Made by a program: the position numbers and the translations under genes. The notes beneath the pieces were generated by a model. That model did not search any database. It saw only the letters and a program-made list of their open reading frames with translations, and had not been told where the DNA came from. A DNA stretch of 64,000 bases from Coprococcus comes ATCC 27758 (GTDB taxonomy: Bacteria > Bacillota > Clostridia > Lachnospirales > Lachnospiraceae), in assembly GCF_025149785.1 (NCBI RefSeq), contig NZ_CP102277.1:2852001-2916000 (forward strand), in the 5' to 3' direction. Positions 26,222 through 35,000 of this stretch are shown here, piece after piece (positions within the stretch are counted from its first letter, which is position 1; each line of letters opens with the position of its first letter).

Positions 26222-27136
26222 TTAGTCGAACTTGTATCCTCTTACCTTAACATCCTTAAATTTCATAAATGAAACAACTGCAAGCACCGCTACCATAATG
26301 ATATATGGAATTGTATCGAACATTCCTGCTGCCGGTCCTGCATATACACTTAAATTGACTGCAAGTGATCTTGCAACACCGAATAAGATTGCATAGAGTG
26401 AAGACTGTACCGGTTTCCCCTGTCCACAATAAATTGCTGCAATTGCAATAAAGCCTCGTCCTGCTGTCATATCACTTGTAAACATTGCCATTCTCTCCAT
26501 TGATAAATTGATTCCGGCTAATGCACAGCAAAATGCTCCAATCAGAACAGCAATATATTTGTATTTCTGTGTTTTCAGTCCAAGACTGATCGCTGAATCT
26601 TCATTTTCACCAACAACTCTGACATAGATTCCAAATTTTGTTTTGTACATCAGAATAGCTGCTGCCGCAATTCCAATAAATGCCAGATATGTAATAACCG
26701 GATGACCACTTACGATTCCACCAATCAGCGGAATACTCTTGATGCCCGGTATATTGATCTTAAAATCTGCAACTCCTACATCTTGAAGACTGATATTAGC
26801 AAGCTCCATAACTTTCAGTACAAATTTTGCAATCGCTGGAACAATCAAGTTAATTCCAAGACCGATAACAATAACATTACCATTACAAGTAATTCCTAAA
26901 AATGAAAATACAAGTCCCCACAATAAAGTCGTTACGATTGCGGCAATCACTGCCAGAGCCACACTTCCTGTCAGATACTCGACTAACACTGAAATAAATG
27001 CTCCATTCAGCATCATTCCTTCCAGTGCGATATTCAATACATTTGCTTTATATGCAAATATTCCACCGATCACGCATAGAATAATAGGAGCACTATGGTA
27101 TACTGTGTCATACAAAATACTATTTAATAATTCCAT
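26222..27136 (-). CDS. Nucleoside ABC transporter permease (NupQ-like)
   Basis: A 304-residue BPD_transp_2 permease with eight or nine helices: GGIFAYKANVLNIALEGMML, GLGINLIVPAIAKFVLK, and GRGFIAIAAIYCGQGKPVQS. It is the second membrane subunit of the BMP-type nucleoside importer (compare B. subtilis NupQ/YufQ). Its ATG shares a base with the stop of the neighbouring permease gene (27136). Confidence 0.88.
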   Translation of the reverse strand: MELLNSILYDTVYHSAPIILCVIGGIFAYKANVLNIALEGMMLNGAFISVLVEYLTGSVALAVIAAIVTTLLWGLVFSFLGITCNGNVIVIGLGINLIVPAIAKFVLKVMELANISLQDVGVADFKINIPGIKSIPLIGGIVSGHPVITYLAFIGIAAAAILMYKTKFGIYVRVVGENEDSAISLGLKTQKYKYIAVLIGAFCCALAGINLSMERMAMFTSDMTAGRGFIAIAAIYCGQGKPVQSSLYAILFGVARSLAVNLSVYAGPAAGMFDTIPYIIMVAVLAVVSFMKFKDVKVRGYKFD

Positions 27137-28200
27137 TATGCATCCTCCTTTTTCGCCTTTTTAAAACGACTAAATACGCTTGTTTTATCACCAATAAACT
27201 TAACTGCCAGGAACAGAATGATCATTCCCTGAATAATTGCAACGATTTCTTTCGGAACTGCAGTATACATATTGATGCTGTCACTACCGGTTTTTAATGC
27301 AGCATAAAAGATTGCCGCGATCAAAATTCCAATTGGCGAATGTCCACCGAGCAGAGCAATCAGCATACCATCCCATCCAAGACCAGGGTTTGCAGAAAAT
27401 GTCAGTGTATATTTAAACTGATCACTTAACATCCATCCTGCTCCAGCCACACCGGAAAGTGCACCACTTATCAACATCATAATAATGATTTTCTTTCCGA
27501 CATTCATACCTGTTGCTTCTGCAAATTCCGGATTTTTTCCAATAGCTGTAATTTCATATCCCAGTTTTGATTTCTTCATAACAAAATACATAATTACCAG
27601 AATAATCATTGCAATCACAAAAAACATGGTCATTCTTGATGCTCCAAATCTTTTGAACATCACATTCTCTTTAATCGTAGGTGTAGCCACATAACCTGCA
27701 CTCTTATCTTTGAATACACCAGTTGTTAAAAATTCCAGAGTCTTTGAAACTGCATAGTTTAACATCAAAGTCACAACCATCTCATTTACATTACATTTCG
27801 CTTTTAAAATTGCCGGAATCAGCGCAAATAACATTCCACAGACAATTGCAACTAAAAAGCAGATCAGTTTGCTTATAAATGGATTGGAAATATTAAGATA
27901 TGCTCCAGTGATTCCTGCAAAGAATCCTCCTAAAAGCATCTGGCCTTCCACACCCATGTTATACAGATTTGCTTTGAATGTAATTGCAATTGCAAGCCCT
28001 GTCAGAATGAGAGGTGATGCATAATGCAATGTATTCATAAATCCTTTCTCTGTTAAAAGTGATTTTCTGATCAGTACCCCGTATGTTTCCAGCGGACTTT
28101 CCCCGATCGCCGCAATAATAATTGCTCCAAATGCAAATGCAAGAATTACCGGAAGTACAGAATTGACGATTCCTTTTATAATACTATCTTTCTTTTTCAT
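27136..28200 (-). CDS. Nucleoside ABC transporter permease (NupP-like)
   Basis: A 354-residue BPD_transp_2 permease: HYASPLILTGLAIAITFKAN, NMGVEGQMLLGGFFAGITGA, and GAGWMLSDQFKYTLTFSANP then GLGWDGMLIALLGGHSPIGI, typical of NupP/YufP. The ATG at 28198-28200 follows AAAGGAGG; it overlaps the ATPase gene by 17 bases, showing translational coupling. Forms the membrane channel with the 26222-27136 subunit. Confidence 0.88.
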   Translation of the reverse strand: MKKKDSIIKGIVNSVLPVILAFAFGAIIIAAIGESPLETYGVLIRKSLLTEKGFMNTLHYASPLILTGLAIAITFKANLYNMGVEGQMLLGGFFAGITGAYLNISNPFISKLICFLVAIVCGMLFALIPAILKAKCNVNEMVVTLMLNYAVSKTLEFLTTGVFKDKSAGYVATPTIKENVMFKRFGASRMTMFFVIAMIILVIMYFVMKKSKLGYEITAIGKNPEFAEATGMNVGKKIIIMMLISGALSGVAGAGWMLSDQFKYTLTFSANPGLGWDGMLIALLGGHSPIGILIAAIFYAALKTGSDSINMYTAVPKEIVAIIQGMIILFLAVKFIGDKTSVFSRFKKAKKEDA

Positions 28201-29743
28201 GATCCTGTTCCTCCTTTCCAATTCCAGCCATCAAAAGTCCCATGGCAGCCATAGACACTTCTTTCGGTGATACTTCACCTGAAATCTTACCTTTATACAT
28301 AACAATTACCCGATCAGATAAACTCATAATTTCTGAAAGCTCACTTGAAATCAGGATAACAGTATTTCCTGCATCCCTGAATTTCAGAATCTGTTTATGT
28401 ATGAATTCAATAGATCCGATATCAACGCCTCGCGTTGGCTGGCAGGCAATCAGAAGTTTGGGATTTGCAGAAAGCTCTCTTGCAATGATAACTTTCTGTG
28501 CATTTCCTCCTGACAAATTGCCTATATTGCCATTCACATCACCAAGACGGATATCAAATTCTTTAATATATTTATCTCTTTTGGCATTGATTATTTTCTT
28601 ATTAAAAAGTCCGCGTTTACAAACATCTTTTTCTCCGTGATATCCTGCTATACAGTTATCGGAAACCGTCATTTCCCGACACAATCCCTGTGCATATCTG
28701 TCCTCAGGAATAATTCCAATTCCTGCTTTTCTTAATTTTTCCGGCCACCAGTTTGTAATATCTTTACCGTCAAAAAATACTGTTCCTCTCGTCGATTCCA
28801 TCAAACCAGTCATAAGCTTTACAAGCTCTGACTGTCCGTTTCCTTCAACACCGGCTATTCCAAGGATCTCACCTTTATGCACTTCAAATGACATATCTGA
28901 TACAACTTCTTTTCCATAGTCATTCACCGTCGTAAGATTTTCTGCTTTGTACATAATCTCTGATTCAACTTGTTGTTTTCGTGCATTATTTACAGTAAGA
29001 ACAACATCTCTTCCGACCATCATCTGTGCCAGTTCTCGTTCACTTGTGTCCTTCTTTAATACATTTCCAACAACTTTTCCCTGTTTTATTACAGTAATAC
29101 TGTCTGCCAGTTCCATTACTTCCCTTAATTTGTGTGTAATAACAATGATTGTTTTTCCTTGCTCTTTTAGATTTTTGAGCGTTGCAATCAATTCATCAAC
29201 TTCCTGTGGTGTAAGTACGGCTGTCGGCTCATCCAGAATCAATATGTCTACATTTCTGTATAACATCTTCAGAATTTCTACTCTCTGACGTCCACCGACA
29301 GATATATCTTCAATCTTATCTGTTGCATTTAATTCCAGATGATTTTCCTGAATCAGTTTCTCAACTCTTTTAATTTCCTCTTTCTGATCGATAAACGGAG
29401 TTTTCATTCCGCCTTTTTTCTGTGTAATTTCCGCACCCAACAGTATATTTTCATATACGGTAAGAGACGGCACCAGCTTAAAATGCTGGTGCACCATCCC
29501 TATCCCGTTTGCAATCGCATCAACCGGGCTGTTCAGTGTAACTTCTTTCCCCCGGATCAGGATTTTTCCGCTTGTTGGCTGCAGCAATCCGTAGAGCATA
29601 TTCATCATTGTAGATTTTCCTGCACCGTTTTCACCTACAATACATTTAATCTCCTGTTCTTTTACATCCAGATTAATATGATCATTTGCGACAAAATCGT
29701 TAAACTTTTTGGTCAGATCAACCGTCTGTATCATGCTGTTCAT
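28184..29743 (-). CDS. Nucleoside ABC transporter ATPase, two nucleotide-binding domains (NupO-like)
   Basis: A 519-residue protein with two ATPase halves. The first has Walker A GENGAGKST (37-45), signature ISVGGRQRVEILKMLY and Walker B LILDEPTAVLTPQEV. The second has a degenerate Walker A region (GVEGNGQSELVKLMTGLMES), signature LSGGNAQKVIIARELSANPK and ACQPTRGVD in place of a full Walker B, the usual pattern in YufO/NupO proteins. It powers the BMP importer. Confidence 0.92.
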   Translation of the reverse strand: MNSMIQTVDLTKKFNDFVANDHINLDVKEQEIKCIVGENGAGKSTMMNMLYGLLQPTSGKILIRGKEVTLNSPVDAIANGIGMVHQHFKLVPSLTVYENILLGAEITQKKGGMKTPFIDQKEEIKRVEKLIQENHLELNATDKIEDISVGGRQRVEILKMLYRNVDILILDEPTAVLTPQEVDELIATLKNLKEQGKTIIVITHKLREVMELADSITVIKQGKVVGNVLKKDTSERELAQMMVGRDVVLTVNNARKQQVESEIMYKAENLTTVNDYGKEVVSDMSFEVHKGEILGIAGVEGNGQSELVKLMTGLMESTRGTVFFDGKDITNWWPEKLRKAGIGIIPEDRYAQGLCREMTVSDNCIAGYHGEKDVCKRGLFNKKIINAKRDKYIKEFDIRLGDVNGNIGNLSGGNAQKVIIARELSANPKLLIACQPTRGVDIGSIEFIHKQILKFRDAGNTVILISSELSEIMSLSDRVIVMYKGKISGEVSPKEVSMAAMGLLMAGIGKEEQDHEKER

Positions 29744-29770
29744 ATTGCTGCTTCCTTTCTGTCAAAACAA

Positions 29771-30964
29771 CTATTTTACTGTAACATTCGGGCATTTAGA
29801 AGCATCGAATTCTTCTCCACTCTGCGCATCCGTTACTACAATTGTTCCATCTGAAATCTTGTCTTCTACATCTTTGATTTCAGTTTTGATTTCTTCCCAT
29901 TTGTCTTTTCCGCTATCCTGTATATGTTTGCTGATTTCTGAAAGATCTGTAATAGAAGCTGCGCCTGATGCTAATGAATATGTCTGTGCACGATCCATCT
30001 TATCAATCTTTCCATTTACTGCTTCTTTTACAATGTCATATACAGGTACTTCTGTATTTTTAATAACACTTGTCAGAACATATCCTGGCTGCTGATCATC
30101 TTTGTTAGCATCTACCTGAATTGCAAGCTTTCCTTCTTCTTTTGCCTTTGATGCAACACCATCACCTACAGAACCAGCTACTGAGAATACAATATTTGCT
30201 CCCTGATTATAATATGTTCCTGCTACTGTACTTCCTGTTGCAGAATCAGCAAATCCTGCATCATATTTTGCATAGTAATCATAATTTACACCCAGCTTTT
30301 CAGCTTCATAGTTGATACCTTCGATATATCCATAAGAGAATACCGTGATACCATTTGAATTAGTTCCTCCGATAAATCCTACGGATCGTCCGCCATTATC
30401 TGCAGGTGTGAAATTATAACCATCTGTACCAAATAAAGTTTCTGCATTTTCATTTACCAATGTAGTAAGTGCACCTGCTACGAAAGATGCCTGATGTACG
30501 TCAAACAGAACACTGATTACATTATCATGAATTGTATTTCCGTCTTCATCCTGATTCGGATTATCATTTACACATACAAATGTTGTATCTGGATACATTT
30601 CTGCAATTGGTTGCGCTCCACCGGTTCCCTGGATCAAAGCTTCAAAGTCATATTCCAGATTGAAAATTACATTGTATCCATCATCAGCTAATGATTCCAG
30701 TGCCTGTGGTACACCTGTTGTCGGCTCAACAACCTTATATTCAATACCAAATTCGTCAGCAGCTTTTTTTGCGCCTTCTACTGCGGATTGATTATATCCA
30801 TTATCATTCTGTCCAGCAGCTGAACATATAATTGCGACCTTTACATCGCTTCCTGCTTTTTTTTCTGCTTTTTTCTCAGATTTTCCTCCGCATGCTGTCA
30901 GACTTCCTACTACCATCGTCATTGCAAGTATACATCCCAATGCCTGTACTACTCTTTTTTTCAT
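29771..30964 (-). CDS. BMP family nucleoside-binding lipoprotein
   Basis: A 397-residue protein with a lipoprotein signal (MKKRVVQALGCILAMTMVVG, lipobox LTAC, Cys25) and a BMP/PnrA domain: VAIICSAAGQNDNGYNQSAV, MYPDTTFVCVND, NVISVLFDVHQASFVAGALT, GFIGGTNSNGITVFSYGYIE. The family binds purine or pyrimidine nucleosides outside the membrane and hands them to the Nup-type ABC importer encoded directly downstream. First gene of the operon; ATG follows AAAGGAGG. Confidence 0.92.
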   Translation of the reverse strand: MKKRVVQALGCILAMTMVVGSLTACGGKSEKKAEKKAGSDVKVAIICSAAGQNDNGYNQSAVEGAKKAADEFGIEYKVVEPTTGVPQALESLADDGYNVIFNLEYDFEALIQGTGGAQPIAEMYPDTTFVCVNDNPNQDEDGNTIHDNVISVLFDVHQASFVAGALTTLVNENAETLFGTDGYNFTPADNGGRSVGFIGGTNSNGITVFSYGYIEGINYEAEKLGVNYDYYAKYDAGFADSATGSTVAGTYYNQGANIVFSVAGSVGDGVASKAKEEGKLAIQVDANKDDQQPGYVLTSVIKNTEVPVYDIVKEAVNGKIDKMDRAQTYSLASGAASITDLSEISKHIQDSGKDKWEEIKTEIKDVEDKISDGTIVVTDAQSGEEFDASKCPNVTVK

Positions 30965-30987
30965 TTTTCTTCCTCCTTTGTTATGAT

Positions 30988-31048
30988 GTCATGTCGTCAT
31001 GACCAGTTCCTTTTCCTATAATATACAACCTGGTTTTTAAAATGTAAA
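30988..31048 (-). promoter_or_regulatory. Promoter and candidate GntR operator of the nucleoside operon
   Basis: Minus-strand TTTACA (31043-31048), 17 bp, TATATT (31020-31025). About 10-25 bases into the transcript lies the dyad GTCATGTCGTCATGAC (30988-31003), well placed for repression by the operon's own GntR protein. The rest of the gap up to 31220 is AT-rich and shows no gene. Confidence 0.65.
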
Positions 31049-31220
31049 TACAATTATTTATTTTTGTCATATTTAGCAATTTAACACTGTATTTTTTGTA
31101 TGTTTTTAACAATTTCATTCTTTTTTATCACTTTTCCTTTTAAATTATCTATGTAACATTTTCCTTAGTTTTTATTTATATCCATATAATTCTTTCCTAA
31201 AACCAACTATTTTTAGGTAT

Positions 31221-31257
31221 AAAAAAAGAACATCCCCATCCCCAGGAACATTCTTTC
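31221..31257 (-). terminator. Terminator after AEC carrier gene
   Basis: On the minus strand AGAATGTTCC pairs with GGGGATGTTCT (with G-U pairs), followed by T7. It lies 36 bases beyond the gene's stop. Confidence 0.6.
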
Positions 31258-31292
31258 TCATCTCTACTACTATATATTTATGCTTAATTCCT

Positions 31293-32225
31293 TTACATCA
31301 CCATCTGGAACACCAGTACCATCAAAGGCATCGTCACAATCGCTCCAAGTGTAGTCAGCACACTGATCGTACTGGCATATCTGGAATCATTGTCATATAC
31401 CTGGCACATCTGTGTAACAGTTGAAGCAACCGGCGAAATTACCGCCATAAATACGATCAAAAGGATTTCTTCTCCTTCTTTATTCCATCCCACAAGACCA
31501 CTTACCTTCAGGATAAGCAACGCAATAAGCGGAATCACGATCAGTCGCATAAACGAAATGAAATATGCTTTCTTATTCGTCAATACTTTCTTTAAATCCA
31601 TTCCACCGATCAGCATCCCAATTACAAACATACTTGCCGGTCCAATCATTGCTCCGACTGAACTAAGTGTTCCTGTAATGATTTCCGGCAGACGTATTTT
31701 TGCAAAAAACAAAGTAATCGCAATGATAATCGTAATGATATTGATATTAAAGAATATTTTCTTCAGATTAAATCCTTTTTCATGACTAAGTACTTTTTTA
31801 CAGTGTGTCCAGAAAAAGATAGTCTGAAGTCCCATAAATACACACGCATAAAATACCCATTTATCTCCAAGCATAAATGCAACAAGTGGTACGATCAGAT
31901 TTCCAGAATTGGAATAGTAAATGGACATCGTTTCCACTTCATTCAGATGAAGAACCTTTCCAATCAGGTTGACGATTGGAAGTAATATAAAAAGAAGCAA
32001 TAACGATGCAATGCAAGCCAGCTCCAGTCCACTTACTTTTTCCGGCGTATAGTCTACCTGAAATGCATTCAGAATCACACATGGTACAATCAAATAGAGC
32101 ACCAATGTTGACAGTACTTTACTGTCTTCATCTTTCAACAATCCCATTTTGACTACCGCATATCCCATAAAGATCATAATAAACAATTTTGCAATCTGTT
32201 CCATCAGAAGTATACTCAGTTCCAT
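31293..32225 (-). CDS. AEC-family auxin efflux carrier-like transporter
   Basis: A 310-residue protein with ten helices in two halves: MELSILLMEQIAKLFIMIFM, MGYAVVKMGLLKDEDSKVLS, LVLYLIVPCVILNAFQ, YYSNSGNLIVPLVAFMLG, PASMFVIGMLIGGMDLKKVL, and AVISPVASTVTQMCQVYDND. AEC carriers move organic acids or amino acid-like anions (malate, malonate and others). ATG at 32223-32225 is the family start; a longer reading from a TTG runs into the leader hairpin. Own promoter and structured leader. Confidence 0.82.
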   Translation of the reverse strand: MELSILLMEQIAKLFIMIFMGYAVVKMGLLKDEDSKVLSTLVLYLIVPCVILNAFQVDYTPEKVSGLELACIASLLLLFILLPIVNLIGKVLHLNEVETMSIYYSNSGNLIVPLVAFMLGDKWVFYACVFMGLQTIFFWTHCKKVLSHEKGFNLKKIFFNINIITIIIAITLFFAKIRLPEIITGTLSSVGAMIGPASMFVIGMLIGGMDLKKVLTNKKAYFISFMRLIVIPLIALLILKVSGLVGWNKEGEEILLIVFMAVISPVASTVTQMCQVYDNDSRYASTISVLTTLGAIVTMPLMVLVFQMVM

Positions 32226-32305
32226 TTTTGCCCTCTTTTCCTTTTCGTTAAAATCTAAAAGCATAGCTACGTTACACTCGCTACGCCACTGTCCAACTTC
32301 CAATT

Positions 32306-32340
32306 TTAAAAGAAGCGGATTGCCAGACGCAACCCGCTTC
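32306..32340 (-). promoter_or_regulatory. Leader hairpin with T-tail before AEC gene
   Basis: GAAGCGG (32312-32318) pairs with CCGCTTC (32334-32340), with inner TTGC/GCAA, and on the minus strand is followed by TTTTAAAATT. It lies between the AEC promoter (32403-32431) and the gene, so it can act as an attenuator or as the terminator of the upstream Hcp-like gene. Confidence 0.6.
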
Positions 32341-32402
32341 CTATTATTTCATTTCTTTTCTATCGGTTTATTTCTCGTCTGTCAGATTTTTCCATCTTTT
32401 AA

Positions 32403-32431
32403 ACAATACCAAATCCCCTGTTCTCTGTCAA
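32403..32431 (-). promoter_or_regulatory. Promoter of AEC carrier gene
   Basis: Minus-strand TTGACA (32426-32431), 17 bp, TATTGT (32403-32408). Strong match; the transcript would have a leader of about 170 bases containing two hairpins. Confidence 0.7.
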
Positions 32432-32460
32432 GAAATCTCATTTTTTAGACTTTTCTCTTG

Positions 32461-32994
32461 CTACACCTGTCCCAGAAGCTCTCTGCACTTCTGGTTCATC
32501 TCACCCAGTTCCTGCACAACCGGTAACAGATCCTCTTTACTCATTCCATAACTGATCATGCAGAGTGCCTTGTAGAAAAATTCGTTCACTTCTGCATCCA
32601 TTTTCCCCATAACGACCGCCGGGTAAATAATGGCTGCCATCTCCCGGATTCCGAAAAGGATTGCAGTCTCCACGCCGCGCACATCTGTTTCGTGTTTCCA
32701 GATATTGCTCACATCATATTCGGAGATATTGCCACACGGTGCTGCACAGACTGCGCAATCCGGTGCGACGGTATTTTTTTCTTCTCTTACTTTTTCGATC
32801 ATCGCTTTTAAAGCTGCTGCCCCGGTGTTGCTGTTCGTAATCGTATGCACAAGACCTTCGATGATAATCTCATCTGTGTTTTCTGTCTTTGGATTGTTAC
32901 CACAGGATCTGGCAAGACCGATCAGCGCACCGGTCAGTTCATCCTGGAGTGCTAAAATCTCCTGTCCCTGCGAAATCGTCGCTGTATTACTCAT
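32461..32994 (-). CDS. Short Cys-rich protein resembling the Hcp (hydroxylamine reductase) helical domain
   Basis: A 177-residue protein MSNTATISQGQEILALQDEL with LTGALIGLARSCGN, DEIIIEGLVHTITNSNTGAA, a CAVCAAPCG cysteine cluster and a helical C-terminus (ETAILFGIREMAAIIYPAVV). The layout recalls the N-terminal helical domain of hybrid-cluster proteins, but the full protein (about 550 residues) and its hybrid cluster ligands are missing. It may bind a metal or small Fe-S cluster. ATG at 32994 follows GAGG. An independent small protein family is more likely than a truncation, because the reading is clean; function not assigned. Confidence 0.55.
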   Translation of the reverse strand: MSNTATISQGQEILALQDELTGALIGLARSCGNNPKTENTDEIIIEGLVHTITNSNTGAAALKAMIEKVREEKNTVAPDCAVCAAPCGNISEYDVSNIWKHETDVRGVETAILFGIREMAAIIYPAVVMGKMDAEVNEFFYKALCMISYGMSKEDLLPVVQELGEMNQKCRELLGQV

Positions 32995-33024
32995 ATTTTC
33001 ATTCCTCATACCGTTACTGAAAAC

Positions 33025-33178
33025 TTATAAAAAGTTACAAACTTCTATGTTTCATTCCTACTTCAACGAGTATGCTTTTGATGATATAAATATCTATCTA
33101 CTCACAAGTTCTTGTACTCTCCATAGGCGTAAATTCCGGACTAACGTATCCGTACATATTTGCATTAACGTTTCAGTG
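33025..33178 (-). ncRNA. Candidate TnpB guide RNA (omega RNA) and element right end
   Basis: TnpB RNAs extend from the 3' end of the gene into the right end of the element. Here the 150 bases after the stop contain small hairpins on the minus strand (CGGA/TCCG around 33137-33152; ACAAG/CTTGT at 33104-33115). Location and structure fit the known family; the guide would be the host sequence just past the right border. No direct proof in sequence. Confidence 0.4.
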
Positions 33179-34342
33179 TCAGCTTGCAAATCGTTCTCCA
33201 TAACCCTTAAGATTTATTGATGCCTGGAAATCTCTGTCAATTATATTCCCACACTCACATCTATATTCCCTGTCAGATAATTTCAAATCTTTTTTGATAT
33301 TTCCACAACAGCTGCAAAGCTTTGATGATGGATAAAACCGATCAGCCACAATAAGCTGAATCCCTTTATCACTGCATTTGTATTCAAGCTGTTTTCTAAA
33401 CCAAAAAAATCCTTGTTCCTGAACTGCTTTGGATAAATGTCTATTTTTCATCATTCCGCTGACATTCAGATCTTCAATACAGATAAATCTTGGTTTTCGA
33501 TTTACGATCTCAGATATGGTCTGATTCAAATAGTTTTTACGGATGTTTGTTAATCTGTGATTTCGTTTTAATAAAAGTTTTTCCTTTTTGATTACATTAT
33601 TGGTTTTGCAGTAACTTTCCCCTTTCTTATTCTTCTCGTAAGAACGAGAGATACTACGCTGTAATCTGCGTTTCTGTTTTTCTAGTTTCTTTACTTTCTG
33701 ACTCTTATTAATGTTCTTATATTTAACAGCATCAGAGCAGACAGCCAAATCTTTGATTCCTAAGTCTATACCAACTCCATCATCATTAAGTGTTTCCTTG
33801 CAATCAGGAAATTCCACACATACACTGATCCACCAGTTCAATCCGTCAAAGGATATTCTCGGATTCATATATTTAACATCTGTTGGAATACGTCCATGTT
33901 CTGCAAGTCTTACCCAATTCATTTTCTGCTTATTTGCTTTCCTGCTGGAAGAAAAGCCTTCAAACTTAACGTGGGTATTACTGAATTGTATCTTAACATT
34001 GTCCTGATAGAACTTCGGCATTGATCTCTTTTTAGACTTGAATCTTGGGAATTTTTGCAAACCCTTGAAAAAGTTCTTATACGCAGTACAGGCATCTTTG
34101 ATTGCCTGTTTGGTTACATTATTTGAAATATTCAGCAGCCATGCGTATTCATCAGAATGTCTGAGCTTTGTAAATTCTTTTCTGAGTTCTGAATCTGAAA
34201 TGAATTTGCCACCTTTTTCATAATTTTCTTTTTCCCTGGCCAAAGCCCAGTTATAAGCAAATCTTGAAGCACCTGCGTACTGAAACATCTTAGTTTTCTG
34301 TACGTTGTTTGGTATCAGCATTACTTTTATGGCTTTTACCAT
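33179..34342 (-). CDS. tnpB: RNA-guided nuclease TnpB of IS607 type
   Basis: A 387-residue protein. RuvC residues are all present: Asp193 (GIDLGIKDLAVC), Glu290 (RFICIEDLNVSGMM) and the DRD at 369-371 (GNIIDRDFQASINL). A zinc finger is formed by CSCC (343-346) and CEC (362-364). The N-terminal HTH (SRFAYNWALAREKENYEKG) is normal. TnpB cuts DNA next to a short transposon-adjacent motif using an omega RNA, which helps keep the element after excision. Full length and apparently active. It overlaps tnpA by 53 bases. Confidence 0.9.
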   Translation of the reverse strand: MVKAIKVMLIPNNVQKTKMFQYAGASRFAYNWALAREKENYEKGGKFISDSELRKEFTKLRHSDEYAWLLNISNNVTKQAIKDACTAYKNFFKGLQKFPRFKSKKRSMPKFYQDNVKIQFSNTHVKFEGFSSSRKANKQKMNWVRLAEHGRIPTDVKYMNPRISFDGLNWWISVCVEFPDCKETLNDDGVGIDLGIKDLAVCSDAVKYKNINKSQKVKKLEKQKRRLQRSISRSYEKNKKGESYCKTNNVIKKEKLLLKRNHRLTNIRKNYLNQTISEIVNRKPRFICIEDLNVSGMMKNRHLSKAVQEQGFFWFRKQLEYKCSDKGIQLIVADRFYPSSKLCSCCGNIKKDLKLSDREYRCECGNIIDRDFQASINLKGYGERFAS

Positions 34343-34949
34343 CTGTTTCCTCCTGTATCAATTCCCGGATAAGTTTCTTAGCTTTGTTCGCTCGTTTTCC
34401 TTGTAATTTGCAGCTGAATACTGTGATTATTTGAACCAGATCTTCAACAAGTTCCTGCTGTTCAGATTTTTCAGTATTATCAATAATCTCAATCTCACAA
34501 TTATAAAGTGAAGCGATATATTCTATCAACTCAAAACCAAATCGCAATAGCCTGTCTTTATATAAAACAACAACCTTTTCAACTTGATTTTGAGAGATTC
34601 GTCTAATCAATTCCTGAAGTCCTTTTTTCTTATAATTAATCCCAGAACCGATATCGCTTATTATCTCAAACGGCTGTCCTTTTGCCAAAAGATATGTCTT
34701 AACATTATCAATCTGTCGTTCCAAATCATCTTTTTGTTTATGGCTGGAAACGCGACAATATCCAATTGTAATGCGATTTTTAGGCTTTCCATTTATTACC
34801 TGGTTGAGTTGCTCATCAGAATAATATCTATAGCCACTTACTGTAGTATGATGCGGATGAAGTTTTCCATTTGCATCCCAATTTCGTAATGTCTGAGCAG
34901 ATACGCCTATAATTTTTGAAAATTCGTGTATAGAATAATATTTACTCAA
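34290..34949 (-). CDS. tnpA: IS607-type serine recombinase with MerR-like HTH
   Basis: A 219-residue protein: MerR-type HTH (YSIHEFSKIIGVSAQTLRNW) at 5-50 and a serine recombinase domain with catalytic Ser68 (IGYCRVSSHKQKDDLERQ), YKDRLLRFGFELIE and a C-terminal coiled region. It moves the element by recombination at GG-type core sites without making target duplications (family knowledge). A TTG start at 34947-34949 is chosen because it lies seven bases after AAAGGAG; the longer reading would start inside that site. Confidence 0.88.
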   Translation of the reverse strand: MSKYYSIHEFSKIIGVSAQTLRNWDANGKLHPHHTTVSGYRYYSDEQLNQVINGKPKNRITIGYCRVSSHKQKDDLERQIDNVKTYLLAKGQPFEIISDIGSGINYKKKGLQELIRRISQNQVEKVVVLYKDRLLRFGFELIEYIASLYNCEIEIIDNTEKSEQQELVEDLVQIITVFSCKLQGKRANKAKKLIRELIQEETDGKSHKSNADTKQRTEN

Positions 34950-34971
34950 AGTATCAACTCCTTTCAATAAT

Positions 34972-35000
34972 ATTCTAGTCTAATATCTTATAAAACTCAA
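34972..35000 (-). promoter_or_regulatory. tnpA promoter
   Basis: Minus-strand TTGAGT (34995-35000), 17 bp, TAGAAT (34972-34977), directly before the recombinase gene. It may lie in the element's left end. Confidence 0.55.

Larger units (their letters stand above)
33020..34949 (-). mobile_element. IS607-type insertion sequence
   Basis: Complete two-gene element: a MerR-headed serine recombinase (tnpA) overlapping a TnpB gene, with a promoter before tnpA and a structured non-coding right end. IS607 elements lack terminal inverted repeats, so the outer borders (about 33020 and about 34970-35010) are estimates. It sits in the gap between the Hcp-like gene and def and breaks neither. Both genes look intact. 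Confidence 0.8.

Noticed and set aside
33061-33178. CRISPR-like structure next to TnpB
   Set aside because: No repeat-spacer pattern; only the IS607 right end with short hairpins.
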